Shown: positions 18,874-26,833, numbered from the stretch's first letter. The stretch: 64,000 nt of DNA from Actinomadura pelletieri DSM 43383 (GCF_003634705.1 NZ_RBWU01000006.1:434001-498000); one strand, 5' to 3'. Made by a program: numbers and translations. The notes: generated from the letters alone by a model not told the origin.

Positions 18874-20706
18874 GTGAGATCCACACCCCCCCGACGCGTG
18901 CCAAGGCGCGTCACGACCGGCACCGCGCTGGTCACCGTGGCCGCGATGGCGGTACTCGGCATGCAGACCGTGTCCGCCGCCGCCCAGCCCCCCGCCCGGC
19001 CCCCCGCCAAGGGCGACCCCGGCCAGATGCCGGCGAAGGTGAGCCCACAGGAGTACAAGGCGCTCATCGGCAAGGCCAAGGCGCAGGAGGACGAGACCGC
19101 GTCGCGGTTGAAGCTCGGCGGCGAGGTCGAACTCAGGGTCAAGAGCGTCATCAAGAACCAGGACGGCAGCACGCACGTCCGCTACGCGCAGACGTACGAC
19201 GGCCTGCCCGTCCTCGGCGACGAGGTCATCGTGCACCGCGCGCCGTCCGGCGCCATCACGCGCGTCACCCAGTCGGCCATCGGACCGCTGAAGGTGGACA
19301 CCGCGCCGAAGACGCTGGCGTCCACCAAGCCGGCGACGCCGAAGGCGGAGGGCAGCAAGGCCCCCCGCAAGGTCGTCTGGATGGGCGAGGACGGGAAGCC
19401 GGTCCTGGCCTGGGAGACGGTCGTCGGCGGGACGCAGAAGGACGGCACCCCCAACCGGTTGCACGTCGTCACCGACGCCGGCACCGGCAAGAAGATCATC
19501 GAGTGGCAGGGCGTCCACACCGGTACCGGCCGCAGCATGTACTCCGGCACCGTCGAACTGGGCACGTCCGGCTCCGGCGGCTCCTTCGTCCTGCGGGACA
19601 CCGGGCGCGGCAACCACGAGACGACCGACCTGCGCGGCGCCCAGTCGGGCAAGGGCACCGTGTTCACCGACAGCGACGACACCTGGGGCAACGGGACGGC
19701 GAGCGACCGCCAGACCGCCGGTGTGGACGCCGCGTACGGCGCCGGTCAGACGTGGGACTACTACAAGACCGTCCACGGTCGCTCCGGTATCCGCGGAGAC
19801 GGTGTCGGCGCGTACTCGCGCGTCCACTACGGCCAGGCGTACGTGAACGCCTTCTGGGAAGACAGCTGCTTCTGCATGACGTACGGCGACGGCAAGGGCA
19901 ACAACAGCCCGTTGACCGAGCTGGACGTGGCCGGACACGAGATGACCCACGGCGTCACCTCCAACACGGCCGGGCTGATCTACCAGGGCGAGTCCGGTGG
20001 TCTGAACGAGGCGACGTCCGACATTCTCGCCACCGCCATGGAGTTCTGGAGCAACAACCCCAGCGACGTGGGCGACTACCTCATCGGCGAGAAGATCAAC
20101 ATCTTCGGCAACGGTACGCCGCTGCGGTACATGGCCCGTCCGAGCCAGGACGGCAACTCGCTGGACAACTGGTCCTCCCGGGCCGGGAGCGTGGACGTCC
20201 ACTACTCCTCGGGCATCGCGAACCACTTCTTCTACCTGCTGTCCGAGGGCAGCGGTAAGAAGGTCATCAACGGCGTCAGCTACGACTCGCCGACCTACGA
20301 CAACAAGCCCGTGACCGGCATCGGCCGGGAGAAGGCCGCGGCGATCTGGTACAAGGCCCTCACCGAGGAGATGGGGCCGAGGACCAACTACGCCGACGCG
20401 CGCCGCGCGACCCTGGAGGCGGCCGCCGGGCTCTACGGCGAGCAGAGCGCCGAGTGGGCCGCGACCGCCAACGCGTGGGCCGCGGTCAACGTCGGGGCGC
20501 GCGTGAACCCGCCCGACGACAACGAGCCGCCGGACGACAACGAGCCGCCGGACGACGGCACCGCCTGGGCCGCCGGCAAGGCCTACAGCGCGGGTGACGT
20601 GGTGACCTACGAGGGCGTGAAGTACCGCTGCCGCCAGGCCCACACGTCCATCCCCGGCTGGACCCCGGCCAACGTTCCGGCCCTGTGGGAGGCGATCTCA
20701 CGGTAG
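18874..20706 (+). CDS. Secreted M4 (thermolysin-like) metallopeptidase with chitin-binding domain
   Basis: A 610-residue prepropeptide. The Sec signal is residues 1 to about 32 (RRVTTGTALVTVAAMAVLGM, AAA site). An FTP/PepSY propeptide follows, then the thermolysin domain with HEMTH at 355-359, the third zinc ligand in GGLNEATSD, and the catalytic His region SSGIANHFFYLL. After a PPDDNE repeat linker comes a type 3 chitin/cellulose-binding domain (WAAGKAYSAGDVVTYEGVKY). The start is GTG 18874 with AAGGAG 5 bp upstream; an upstream ATG at 18748 lacks this and would hide the signal peptide. The enzyme likely degrades extracellular protein while bound to polysaccharide. Confidence 0.93.
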   Translation: MRSTPPRRVPRRVTTGTALVTVAAMAVLGMQTVSAAAQPPARPPAKGDPGQMPAKVSPQEYKALIGKAKAQEDETASRLKLGGEVELRVKSVIKNQDGSTHVRYAQTYDGLPVLGDEVIVHRAPSGAITRVTQSAIGPLKVDTAPKTLASTKPATPKAEGSKAPRKVVWMGEDGKPVLAWETVVGGTQKDGTPNRLHVVTDAGTGKKIIEWQGVHTGTGRSMYSGTVELGTSGSGGSFVLRDTGRGNHETTDLRGAQSGKGTVFTDSDDTWGNGTASDRQTAGVDAAYGAGQTWDYYKTVHGRSGIRGDGVGAYSRVHYGQAYVNAFWEDSCFCMTYGDGKGNNSPLTELDVAGHEMTHGVTSNTAGLIYQGESGGLNEATSDILATAMEFWSNNPSDVGDYLIGEKINIFGNGTPLRYMARPSQDGNSLDNWSSRAGSVDVHYSSGIANHFFYLLSEGSGKKVINGVSYDSPTYDNKPVTGIGREKAAAIWYKALTEEMGPRTNYADARRATLEAAAGLYGEQSAEWAATANAWAAVNVGARVNPPDDNEPPDDNEPPDDGTAWAAGKAYSAGDVVTYEGVKYRCRQAHTSIPGWTPANVPALWEAISR

Positions 20707-20803
20707 TGACCTGACGAACGACCTGATGTGATTCCCTTCCGGCGCCGCGGTGCCCGTGCTCGCACGGGCACCGCGGTGTTTCGCGGGCGTCTATTCTCGG
20801 TTC

Positions 20804-21607
20804 ATGATCAACGACGAGGGCGAGATCGTCCCCCACGGAATCGACGTCACCACCCCGCACATCGCCCGCATCTACGACTACTGGCTCGGCGGCAAGGACA
20901 ACTTCGCCGCCGACCGGGCCGCGGCCGAGCGGGTGATGGCCGCCACGCCGACGATCAAGCCGGGCGTCACCGCGAACCGTGCGTTCCTCAGCCGGGTCGT
21001 CCGCTTCATGACCGGGGAGGGAGTCACCCAGTTCCTCGACATCGGGACCGGCATCCCCACCGCCGACAACACGCACCTGGTCGCGCAGGCGGTGAATCCC
21101 GCGAGCCGCGTCGTGTACGTGGACAACGACCCGATCGTCGCCAACCATGCCCGTGCCCTGCTGGCCGGGGTGACCGCGCCCACCGCGTTCATCGACGCCG
21201 ATCTCCGCGACACCGACCGGATCCTGGAGGAGGCCGCAGGTCTCCTCGACTTCGACCGGCCCGTGGGGCTCCTGCTCATCGCCATCCTGCACTGCGTCCC
21301 GGACGACGACGACCCGCGCGGCATCGTCCGCACCCTCATGGACGCGCTCGCCCCCGGCAGCTTCCTGGCCGTCACCCATCCCGGGATCGACCAGCTTCCG
21401 GAACAGATGTCGGCCGCGGAGAAGACCCTCACGAAGGCCATGGGCTACCGGGTCACGTTCCGCACCCGCGACGGCGTCGGCGAATTCTTCACGGGCCTCG
21501 ACCTGCTCCCGCCGGGGGTCGTCCCCGTCCAGGACTGGCGTCCCGCGCCCGACGCCCCGCCGACCGCGATCACCGGTATGTGGGGCGCCGCCGCCCGCAA
21601 ATCCTGA
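20804..21607 (+). CDS. DUF574-type S-adenosylmethionine-dependent methyltransferase
   Basis: The 267-residue protein matches the actinobacterial SAM-methyltransferase family formerly DUF574 (Methyltransf_19). It has TPHIARIYDYWLGGKDNFAAD at the N-terminus, the SAM loop FLDIGTGIPTADNTHLVAQ, and VYVDNDPIVANHARALL. These proteins are abundant in filamentous actinomycetes, mostly with unknown targets. I start at ATG 20804: there is no Shine-Dalgarno, but a TATTCT hexamer at 20792-20797 lies 6 bp before it, consistent with a leaderless mRNA. Confidence 0.87.
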   Translation: MINDEGEIVPHGIDVTTPHIARIYDYWLGGKDNFAADRAAAERVMAATPTIKPGVTANRAFLSRVVRFMTGEGVTQFLDIGTGIPTADNTHLVAQAVNPASRVVYVDNDPIVANHARALLAGVTAPTAFIDADLRDTDRILEEAAGLLDFDRPVGLLLIAILHCVPDDDDPRGIVRTLMDALAPGSFLAVTHPGIDQLPEQMSAAEKTLTKAMGYRVTFRTRDGVGEFFTGLDLLPPGVVPVQDWRPAPDAPPTAITGMWGAAARKS

Positions 21608-21690
21608 CCGGTCGACCGGCGCCCGGACCACCCCGGACCACCCCGGGACCACCTCGGGCCATCCGGTCAGCGGTTCAGCGGTTCAGCGGT

Positions 21691-22059
21691 TCAGCGGAAG
21701 TCGTTCTCCTTGAGTTCGGTCACCCAGGCGCGGCGCTCGGCGATCTTGCCGTCGCGCATGACGAAGACCTCGGCCATGGACATGCGCATCTCCCCGCCCT
21801 CCGCGCGGCGCGCGACGCCGTTCACCTCGGCCATGATGACGTCGTCCTGCTCGACCATGCGGACGACCTCCAGCTCGGGAGGGTCGATGAAGTGCGGCGC
21901 GCCGTCGATCGCCTTGTCGTAGGCCTCCTTGCCGGTCAGGCGGAACGCGCCGAAGACCGTCCACACGATGTCGTCGGTCAGACAGGACAGGATCTGCTCA
22001 TGGTCGTTCTTGCGGAAGCCGTCCAGATACCTGGTGACGGTCTCGACGTTTCGTGACAT
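21691..22059 (-). CDS. SnoaL-like (NTF2-fold) protein
   Basis: A 122-residue single-domain protein with the SnoaL/NTF2 pattern: VTRYLDGFRKNDHEQILSCL TDDIVW at the N-terminus, then alternating strands ending FVMRDGKIAERRAWV. Members are small isomerases, hydrolases or ligand-binding proteins acting on polyketide-like or steroid substrates; the activity here is unknown. ATG 22059 has a GAGGA site. It is divergent from the HxlR regulator gene, the usual arrangement for a repressor and its target. Its stop codon lies in a small array of GGTTCAGC direct repeats (21672-21695). Confidence 0.75.
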   Translation of the reverse strand: MSRNVETVTRYLDGFRKNDHEQILSCLTDDIVWTVFGAFRLTGKEAYDKAIDGAPHFIDPPELEVVRMVEQDDVIMAEVNGVARRAEGGEMRMSMAEVFVMRDGKIAERRAWVTELKENDFR

Positions 22060-22085
22060 GGTGCTTCGTCCTCCACCCTCAAACC

Positions 22086-22102
22086 GCTTGCTCCATGCAA
22101 GC
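22086..22102. promoter_or_regulatory. Inverted repeat in the SnoaL/HxlR divergent region (candidate operator)
   Basis: A perfect inverted repeat GCTTGC-TCCAT-GCAAGC sits between the divergent genes. An extra half-site GCAAGC occurs at 22136-22141, closer to the regulator start. The position and symmetry fit binding by the dimeric HxlR protein encoded alongside. Confidence 0.5.
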
Positions 22103-22161
22103 ACTCCGGATCGTAGTGAGATCTGGTTGTAAAGTGCAAGCAGCTCGTCTCTGGAGGTGTC

Positions 22162-22659
22162 ATGGCCGAGGTGCCGCGTTCCGGATGCCCGATCAACGCC
22201 GCGGTCGAGGTGCTCGGCGACCGCTGGACGCTCCTCATCCTGCGGGACATGGTGTTCGGCGACCGCCGCCACTTCCGGCGGCTTCAGTCGCAGTCGGCGG
22301 AGGGCATCGCGTCCAACATCCTGGCGGACCGGCTGCGGACCCTCGTCGAGACGGGCCTGCTCACCCGCGACGACGCCGGACGCGGTCAGCGCGCGACCTA
22401 CACCCTGACCGAGGCCGCCATCCAGCTCGTGCCCGTGCTGGTGCACCTGGGCGCGTGGGGTGCCCGCAACCGTCCGACCAGCCCCGAGCTGCGGGCGGGC
22501 GCCGAGCTGATGGAGGCGGAGGGGCCGGAACTCTGGAACGACCTGATGGCGGAACTCCGCGAACGGCATCTCGGCGTTCCGCGGCCCGACACCGGCGGCC
22601 CGACCGCCACCGAACGCCTCGCCGCCTACGCGGAGGCCATCACCGGGTCGAGCCGCTGA
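22162..22659 (+). CDS. HxlR family winged-helix transcriptional regulator
   Basis: A 165-residue HxlR/DUF24 protein: CPINAAVEVLGDRWTLLILRDMVFG is the diagnostic opening with the conserved N-terminal Cys, followed by RRLQSQSAEGIASNILADRL as recognition region and the wing GRGQRATYTLTE. The C-terminal ~60 residues extend beyond the minimal fold. HxlR proteins usually repress a divergent gene and respond to aldehydes, quinones or redox stress. The start ATG 22162 has a TGGAGG site. The likely target is the SnoaL-like gene, through the GCTTGC inverted repeat. Confidence 0.9.
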   Translation: MAEVPRSGCPINAAVEVLGDRWTLLILRDMVFGDRRHFRRLQSQSAEGIASNILADRLRTLVETGLLTRDDAGRGQRATYTLTEAAIQLVPVLVHLGAWGARNRPTSPELRAGAELMEAEGPELWNDLMAELRERHLGVPRPDTGGPTATERLAAYAEAITGSSR

Positions 22660-23253
22660 TCAGAGGATGTCCAGTACGGCGGCCAGCAGACCCGCGCGAG
22701 TCTCCTCGCGCATGGCGTCGATCTTGGTCAGCCCGCTGGTGGGCAGATTGATCACCTTGCCCAGGCTGATCTCCTCCTTGGAGACCACGCCGAGCGCCCA
22801 CACGACGTCGCCGCCCGGGATGGAGTTGAGCGCCGGCCCGGAGATGACCACCGCCGTTCCGTGGCCGTCGGTCACGATGTCGCCCTGCCGGAGGTGGTCG
22901 CCGACCCGCAGCGCCTCCCGGTGCGCCTCCTGGAGTTCCATGGGCGTGTTGCGCCAGGGTTGGTCGCCGGAGATGCCCCACCGCACCCAGTCGAGGGCGT
23001 CGGACACGTACTCCTTGCTCGCGGAGTCCAGCTCCTCCGGATCGAGGTCGGCCTGCGGGACGTGATCCAGCGCGGCGAACGACAGCGCCTGACCGTCGCC
23101 CCGCGTGCGGAGCACCCACACGTGCTTCGTGTTCGGCAGGCCGTTGTACCTGTCGTTGGACACCACCAGGCACGGCTGCTCCCTGGTGACAGTGAGGATG
23201 CCGCCGAGACTCTTGCGCTGGATCAGCGCATAGTGGAACGTGCCCTGTCGCAT
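22660..23253 (-). CDS. MazF/PemK-like fold protein, orphan
   Basis: The 197-residue protein contains QPCLVVSNDRYNGLPNTKHVW in its first half, which strongly recalls the 'RPVLVVSND.FN' core of MazF/PemK toxins. It is preceded by a basic segment (ALIQRKSLGGILTV). The C-terminal half has a second beta-rich part (GDIVTDGHGTAVVISG). No antitoxin-like gene is adjacent; the neighbours are HxlR and ArfB. Start: ATG 23253 is preceded by a near-consensus promoter, TTGACA (23289-23284), an 18-bp spacer and TGTAAT (23265-23260), placing the transcript start on the ATG. An upstream in-frame ATG at 23298 would lie inside that promoter. Toxin activity is not shown by sequence. Confidence 0.55.
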   Translation of the reverse strand: MRQGTFHYALIQRKSLGGILTVTREQPCLVVSNDRYNGLPNTKHVWVLRTRGDGQALSFAALDHVPQADLDPEELDSASKEYVSDALDWVRWGISGDQPWRNTPMELQEAHREALRVGDHLRQGDIVTDGHGTAVVISGPALNSIPGGDVVWALGVVSKEEISLGKVINLPTSGLTKIDAMREETRAGLLAAVLDIL

Positions 23254-23259
23254 CGCGCA

Positions 23260-23289
23260 ATTACAAGGCGCAATACACGCGGGTGTCAA
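23260..23289 (-). promoter_or_regulatory. Promoter for the MazF/PemK-like gene
   Basis: On the minus strand TTGACA (23289-23284) and TGTAAT (23265-23260) are separated by 18 bp. The ATG at 23253 lies 6 bp after the -10 box, so the mRNA is expected to be leaderless. This is the closest match to the sigma-70 consensus I found in the window. Confidence 0.65.
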
Positions 23290-23509
23290 TACATCCATTT
23301 ATGAGCCACGCCGTTTGTCTCGGACAGCGCCCCCCTAATCACTCAACGTCCGCATCGGGGACCACCGAGCCACCGCCCCCGCCTGCTGAGGTGTGCGGCT
23401 CGCCCGGTCGCGGGACAATGCCGGAATTCCGGTGACATCTCGTGTGGGGAGCGCCGTGCCGGGCCTTGTGAATTGGCGGCGGCCGGTGTTCGAGGGCGCC
23501 CGGGGTGGG

Positions 23510-23935
23510 TCAGTCCCAGCGCGTGGCGCGTTGGCGTTTTACCGCGCTGCGGCGCTTCTTGTTCTCCAAGCGGCGTTCGTTGATGCCGCGGGGAATCTTC
23601 TTGGGGATGCGCTTCTTCGGGGGCGGGGCGGTCGCGTCGGCCAGCAGGGTCGCCAGGCGGGTGCGGGCCGCGTCGCGGTTGCGCTGCTGGGAGCGGTACT
23701 CCTCGGCGCGGATGGTGAGGACGCCGCGGACCAGGCGGTTCGCGAGACGGTCCAGGGCGCGGGCCTTGAGATGGTCCGGCAGGGACGGGGAGTTCGCGAC
23801 GTCGAAGGAGAGTTCGGCGGCGGTGGCGCTGGTGTTGACATGCTGCCCGCCCGGCCCCGAAGAACGGGAGAAACGCCAGCTCAGCTCGGACTCCGGAATG
23901 GAGACCGAGCCGCGGACGTGGACACGATCGGACAT
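23510..23935 (-). CDS. arfB: Alternative ribosome-rescue factor ArfB (YaeJ-type peptidyl-tRNA hydrolase)
   Basis: A 141-residue release-factor-like protein with the catalytic GGQ loop (SRSSGPGGQHVNTSATAAE) and no codon-recognition domain. The basic C-terminal tail (PPPKKRIPKKIPRG... ENKKRRSAVKRQRATRW) is the part that threads into the empty mRNA channel in ArfB. It hydrolyses peptidyl-tRNA on ribosomes stalled without a stop codon. The start ATG 23935 precedes RVHVRGSVSIPESEL as in homologues; the frame further upstream has no support. It lies alone between the orphan MazF-like gene and the two-component operon. Confidence 0.92.
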   Translation of the reverse strand: MSDRVHVRGSVSIPESELSWRFSRSSGPGGQHVNTSATAAELSFDVANSPSLPDHLKARALDRLANRLVRGVLTIRAEEYRSQQRNRDAARTRLATLLADATAPPPKKRIPKKIPRGINERRLENKKRRSAVKRQRATRWD

Positions 23936-24040
23936 GTTCCCATTGTCGCAGGGATGAGTGATCTTGTCGTCCGAGTAATCCGCGCGCGGGCGTGCGGCCG
24001 CGGAACGTCGTGTGCGATCCCGCGGCCGCCCTCCCATGCC

Positions 24041-24076
24041 GGGTCCCTTCCGGCCCGGCCCGGCCGGAAGGGACCC
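24041..24076. terminator. Perfect 15-bp inverted repeat upstream of arfB
   Basis: GGGTCCCTTCCGGCC at 24041-24055 and its exact complement at 24062-24076 form a hairpin with a 6-nt loop. No T-run follows on either strand. It may be a transcription-stop structure or a protein-binding palindrome. The surrounding stretch 23936-24340 contains no gene I can support. Confidence 0.4.
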
Positions 24077-24339
24077 TCTGCCCGGTTCGCCGTCCGTCCG
24101 CCCGCTCCCCCCAGAGCTTGGCCGGTCGGCGTCCCGGGTCAGCCCGGGGTGCCGGCGATGTCTCGCCGGCGGTGTCGGCGTCGACGACCCGCCCGGGGCG
24201 GGCGGAGCGCCGTCCGACCGCGGGAACGCCGCCCGGCGGGTTCGCGGGCGTCCTCCACGACATGCGCGTTCATGCGGTCCCCTGCCGTCCACTCACCATG
24301 GAGCGTGCGCGGCGCGGCTGCAGACTGGCTGGAGCCAAC

Positions 24340-24357
24340 CTGAAAGTGTGCTGAAAG
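24340..24357. promoter_or_regulatory. CTGAA-N6-CTGAA direct repeat, site 3
   Basis: Two CTGAA half-sites begin at 24340 and 24351, exactly 11 bp apart (minus strand CTTTCAGCACACTTTCAG). The same 11-bp-phased repeat occurs at 24518 and 26862. No -10 element is obvious next to this copy. Confidence 0.45.
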
Positions 24358-24369
24358 CGGACATCAACC

Positions 24370-24419
24370 AAAAAACCGCGGTCGAGGGGACGTGCGGCGT
24401 GGCGTCCCCCCGACCGCGG
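24370..24419 (-). terminator. Rho-independent terminator
   Basis: On the minus strand CCGCGGTCG and GGGGACG arms (24419-24411 with 24409-24403, paired to 24392-24386 and 24384-24376, one mismatch) form a 16-bp hairpin with a 10-nt loop. Six T residues (24375-24370) follow at once. It closes the minus-strand transcription unit of the two-component system and of the candidate small RNA. Confidence 0.85.
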
Positions 24420-24500
24420 GTGCCGGTACGGCGCGGGGTACTGCTGGCCAGGGCGCGACCTCCCGTTCCCCGTCGGGAACGGGGCGCGCCCTGTGCCGAC
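24370..24500 (-). ncRNA. Candidate small RNA downstream of the two-component operon
   Basis: On the minus strand a TAAGTG hexamer (24506-24501) lies 11 bp after a TTCAG-N6-TTCAG direct repeat. A transcript starting ~7 nt later, near 24494, would begin directly with a strong hairpin (CAGGGCGCG/CGCGCCCTG enclosing CCCGTTCCC/GGGAACGGG, 24493-24449). It would end in a second hairpin (24419-24376) followed by TTTTTT, giving about 125 nt. No convincing open frame lies within. The alternative is that this is only the 3' untranslated end of the histidine kinase mRNA. Confidence 0.45.
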
Positions 24501-24517
24501 CACTTAAACGCACGTAG

Positions 24518-24535
24518 CTGAACGTTGGCTGAACG
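24518..24535 (-). promoter_or_regulatory. CTGAA-N6-CTGAA direct repeat, site 2 (candidate response-regulator box)
   Basis: Read on the minus strand it is GGCGTTCAGCCAACGTTCAG, a 7-bp direct repeat GTTCAGC with 4-bp spacing, the geometry of OmpR/PhoP-family boxes. It lies between the kinase stop codon and the candidate small RNA, 11 bp upstream of a TAAGTG hexamer. Confidence 0.55.
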
Positions 24536-24541
24536 CCATCT

Positions 24542-26086
24542 TCAGTCATCGTCCAAAGGAAGGACGACCCGGAACGTGGCGCCCTCGCCGGACGAGGAGT
24601 CGGCCTCCACCAGCCCGTCGTGGGCGGCGACCAGCGCGGCGACGATGGCGAGGCCGAGGCCCGTGCCGCCACCCGCGCGGGAACGGGCCTCGTCGGCCCG
24701 GTAGAAGCGTTCGAAGACGCGTTCCGCCTGTTCGGGGGCGAGTCCCGGGCCCGAGTCCGCGACCTCCACGGTCACGGCGGGCGCGTCCCGCAGCCTCCCG
24801 GGGAAGAGACGCACGTCGATCGGCGTGCCCTTGGGGGTGTGCGTGAGGGCGTTGGTGAGCAGGTTGCCGAGCACCTGCCGCAGCCGCGCCTCGTCCCCCC
24901 GCACCTGGTACGCCAAACCTCCCTCCAGCGAGAGGTCGATCTTTCGGTCGGGTGCGAGGACTCTGGCGTCCTGGACGGCGTCGGCGGCGACGGCGAGGAG
25001 ATCCACCGGGCGCCGCTCGATCGGACGCTGCCGGTCCAGGCGGGCGAGCAGCAACAGATCCTCCACCAGCAGGCCCATCCGGGACGCGGTGTCCTCGATC
25101 CGGCCGACCAACCGGTCGAGTTCCTCGGGGGTGCGGGCCGCGCCCTGCCGGTAGAACTCGGCGAAGCCGCGGATCGCGGTCAACGGGGTGCGCAGCTCAT
25201 GGCTGGCGTCCGCGATGAACCGCCGCATCCGCTCCTCCGACCGGCGTGCCGTCTCCTCCGACCGCCGGGCCGCGGCCTCGGAGTCGGCGCGGGCCCCGAA
25301 CGCCGCCTCGATCTGCGCGAGCATCGTGTTCAACGACCGGCCGAGCCGTCCCATCTCGGTCCGCGGATCGCCCTCCGGGACACGGCGCGACAGATCGCCC
25401 GCCGCGATCGCGCCCGCCGTCTCCTCCACCGCGGCGAGCGGGCGCAGGCTGGCCCGGACGACCAGCACGCCGAGCCCGACCAGGACGCTCAGCACCAGCA
25501 GGCCCACGATGGCGTCGATCGTCACGAGACTGCGGACGGTCCGGTCGACCTCCTCCAGGCTGAACGCGAGGACGAGCACACCGCCGGTGACCGGCGCGGC
25601 CAGGATCCGCCACTGCGAACCGCCCGTCCCGTTCACGGTGAACGGACGGTCCATGCGCTCGCTCATGTCGTCCGGCAGCCGCGGATGGCCCGACTCGCTC
25701 CACGCCGAGTTCTGCCACACGATGCTGCCGCTGGTGGCACGGACCTGCGCGTACATCTCGCTCGGAATCCGGACGTTGATCTCCCGCTGTCCGCTGCGCA
25801 GCCCCTCGACGACCTGGTCGACCGCGCGCCCCACCGAACCGCGCAACTGGTCGTCGGCCCGTCCGACGAGGTATTGCCGCAGGACGGACGCGCCCGCCGC
25901 GGCCATCACGGTCATCCCGAGCGTGACCAGGACGAGCATGCCCGCGATCAGCTTGACGCGCAGGGACGTCCGGCCCCACAGACGGGCCATTTCGCGGCGC
26001 GGCCACGGATGCGGGCCCGCGCCGGGAAGGTCCGTCCGTGCCGGCGCCGGCCGGGAGGCCGTGGACGCCGGGAACCGCGTGGCCAT
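24542..26086 (-). CDS. Sensor histidine kinase (PhoR/TcrY-like)
   Basis: A 514-residue membrane kinase. A cytoplasmic tail precedes TM1 (VKLIAGMLVLVTLGMTVMAA, about residues 44-66). Then come an extracytoplasmic sensor region, TM2 (VTIDAIVGLLVLSVLVGLGV) and a HAMP linker. HisKA has its phospho-acceptor His at about 296 in FIADASHELRTPL. The HATPase domain has the N box NLLTNALTHTP and G boxes VADSGPGLAPEQ and GGTGLGLAIV. It overlaps the response regulator stop by 1 bp, so they are translated as a pair. The layout resembles mycobacterial PhoR, but orthology is an inference. Signal is unknown; DNA just downstream carries a repeat matching that in front of the regulator. Confidence 0.92.
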   Translation of the reverse strand: MATRFPASTASRPAPARTDLPGAGPHPWPRREMARLWGRTSLRVKLIAGMLVLVTLGMTVMAAAGASVLRQYLVGRADDQLRGSVGRAVDQVVEGLRSGQREINVRIPSEMYAQVRATSGSIVWQNSAWSESGHPRLPDDMSERMDRPFTVNGTGGSQWRILAAPVTGGVLVLAFSLEEVDRTVRSLVTIDAIVGLLVLSVLVGLGVLVVRASLRPLAAVEETAGAIAAGDLSRRVPEGDPRTEMGRLGRSLNTMLAQIEAAFGARADSEAAARRSEETARRSEERMRRFIADASHELRTPLTAIRGFAEFYRQGAARTPEELDRLVGRIEDTASRMGLLVEDLLLLARLDRQRPIERRPVDLLAVAADAVQDARVLAPDRKIDLSLEGGLAYQVRGDEARLRQVLGNLLTNALTHTPKGTPIDVRLFPGRLRDAPAVTVEVADSGPGLAPEQAERVFERFYRADEARSRAGGGTGLGLAIVAALVAAHDGLVEADSSSGEGATFRVVLPLDDD

Positions 26087-26820
26087 CAGCCCGATCTCGA
26101 CGGCTCGCGCAGGACGTATCCGACGCCGCGCAGGGTGTGGATGAGCCGCGGCTCGGCGTTGTCGACCTTACGGCGCAGGGCCGACACGTACGACTCGACG
26201 ATGCCCGCGTCGCCCCGGAAGTCGTAGTTCCACACATGGTCGAGGATCTGCGCCTTCGACACGACCCGCCCCGCGTTGGCCATGAAGTACCGCAGCAGTT
26301 TGAACTCCGTCGGCGACAGTTGGATCGCGCGCCCGCCGCGCCACACCTCGTGGCTGTCCTCGTCGAGTTCGACGTCCGCGAACACCAGTCGCGGCGGTGG
26401 CTCGGTCATGCCGCCGCGGAACCGCCGCAGCACGGCCCGGATGCGCGCGATGACCTCCTCCAGGCTGAACGGCTTGGTGACATAGTCGTCCCCGCCGATC
26501 GTCAGCCCCTTGACGCGGTCCTGCACGGCGTCCCGCGCGGTCAGGAACAGCACGGGGGTGTGGTCGCCGCCGGACCGCAGCCGCCGCGCGACGTCGAAAC
26601 CGTCGATGTCGGGCAGCATCACGTCCAGGACGATGAGGTCCGGGCGATGCCGCCGTGCCGACTGGACCGCGTCGGCGCCGTTGGTCGCGGTGACCACGTC
26701 GAAACCGGTGAAACGCAGGCTGCCGGCCAGGAGCTCCAGGATGTTGGGCTCGTCCTCGACGACGAGCAGCGTCGCCTCCGCCGCCCTCCCGCCGTTCGCC
26801 GTCCGATCAACCAATGGCAC
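26086..26820 (-). CDS. OmpR/PhoP-family response regulator
   Basis: A 244-residue regulator: receiver domain with acidic pocket VVEDEPN, phospho-acceptor Asp66 (LIVLDVMLPD), Thr in FLTARD and Lys in VTKPFS. A C-terminal winged helix follows (LSPTEFKLLRYFMANAGRVV... LDHVWNYDFRGD... VESYVSALRRKVD). The receiver and DNA-binding parts read much like mycobacterial PhoP (GLTIGGDDYVTKPFSLEEV, TLRGVGYVLREP). It should bind tandem direct repeats with 11-bp phasing; such a repeat lies 41 bp upstream of its start, suggesting autoregulation. ATG or GTG use at 26820 follows the divergent gap to def. Confidence 0.92.
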   Translation of the reverse strand: MPLVDRTANGGRAAEATLLVVEDEPNILELLAGSLRFTGFDVVTATNGADAVQSARRHRPDLIVLDVMLPDIDGFDVARRLRSGGDHTPVLFLTARDAVQDRVKGLTIGGDDYVTKPFSLEEVIARIRAVLRRFRGGMTEPPPRLVFADVELDEDSHEVWRGGRAIQLSPTEFKLLRYFMANAGRVVSKAQILDHVWNYDFRGDAGIVESYVSALRRKVDNAEPRLIHTLRGVGYVLREPSRSG

Positions 26821-26833
26821 AGTCCCCCCTCGA

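Noticed and set aside
21627..21696. Short direct repeats (ACCACCCCGG and GGTTCAGC units) as a functional element
   Set aside because: They are brief slippage-type repeats in the gap and at the stop of the SnoaL-like gene; nothing suggests a function.
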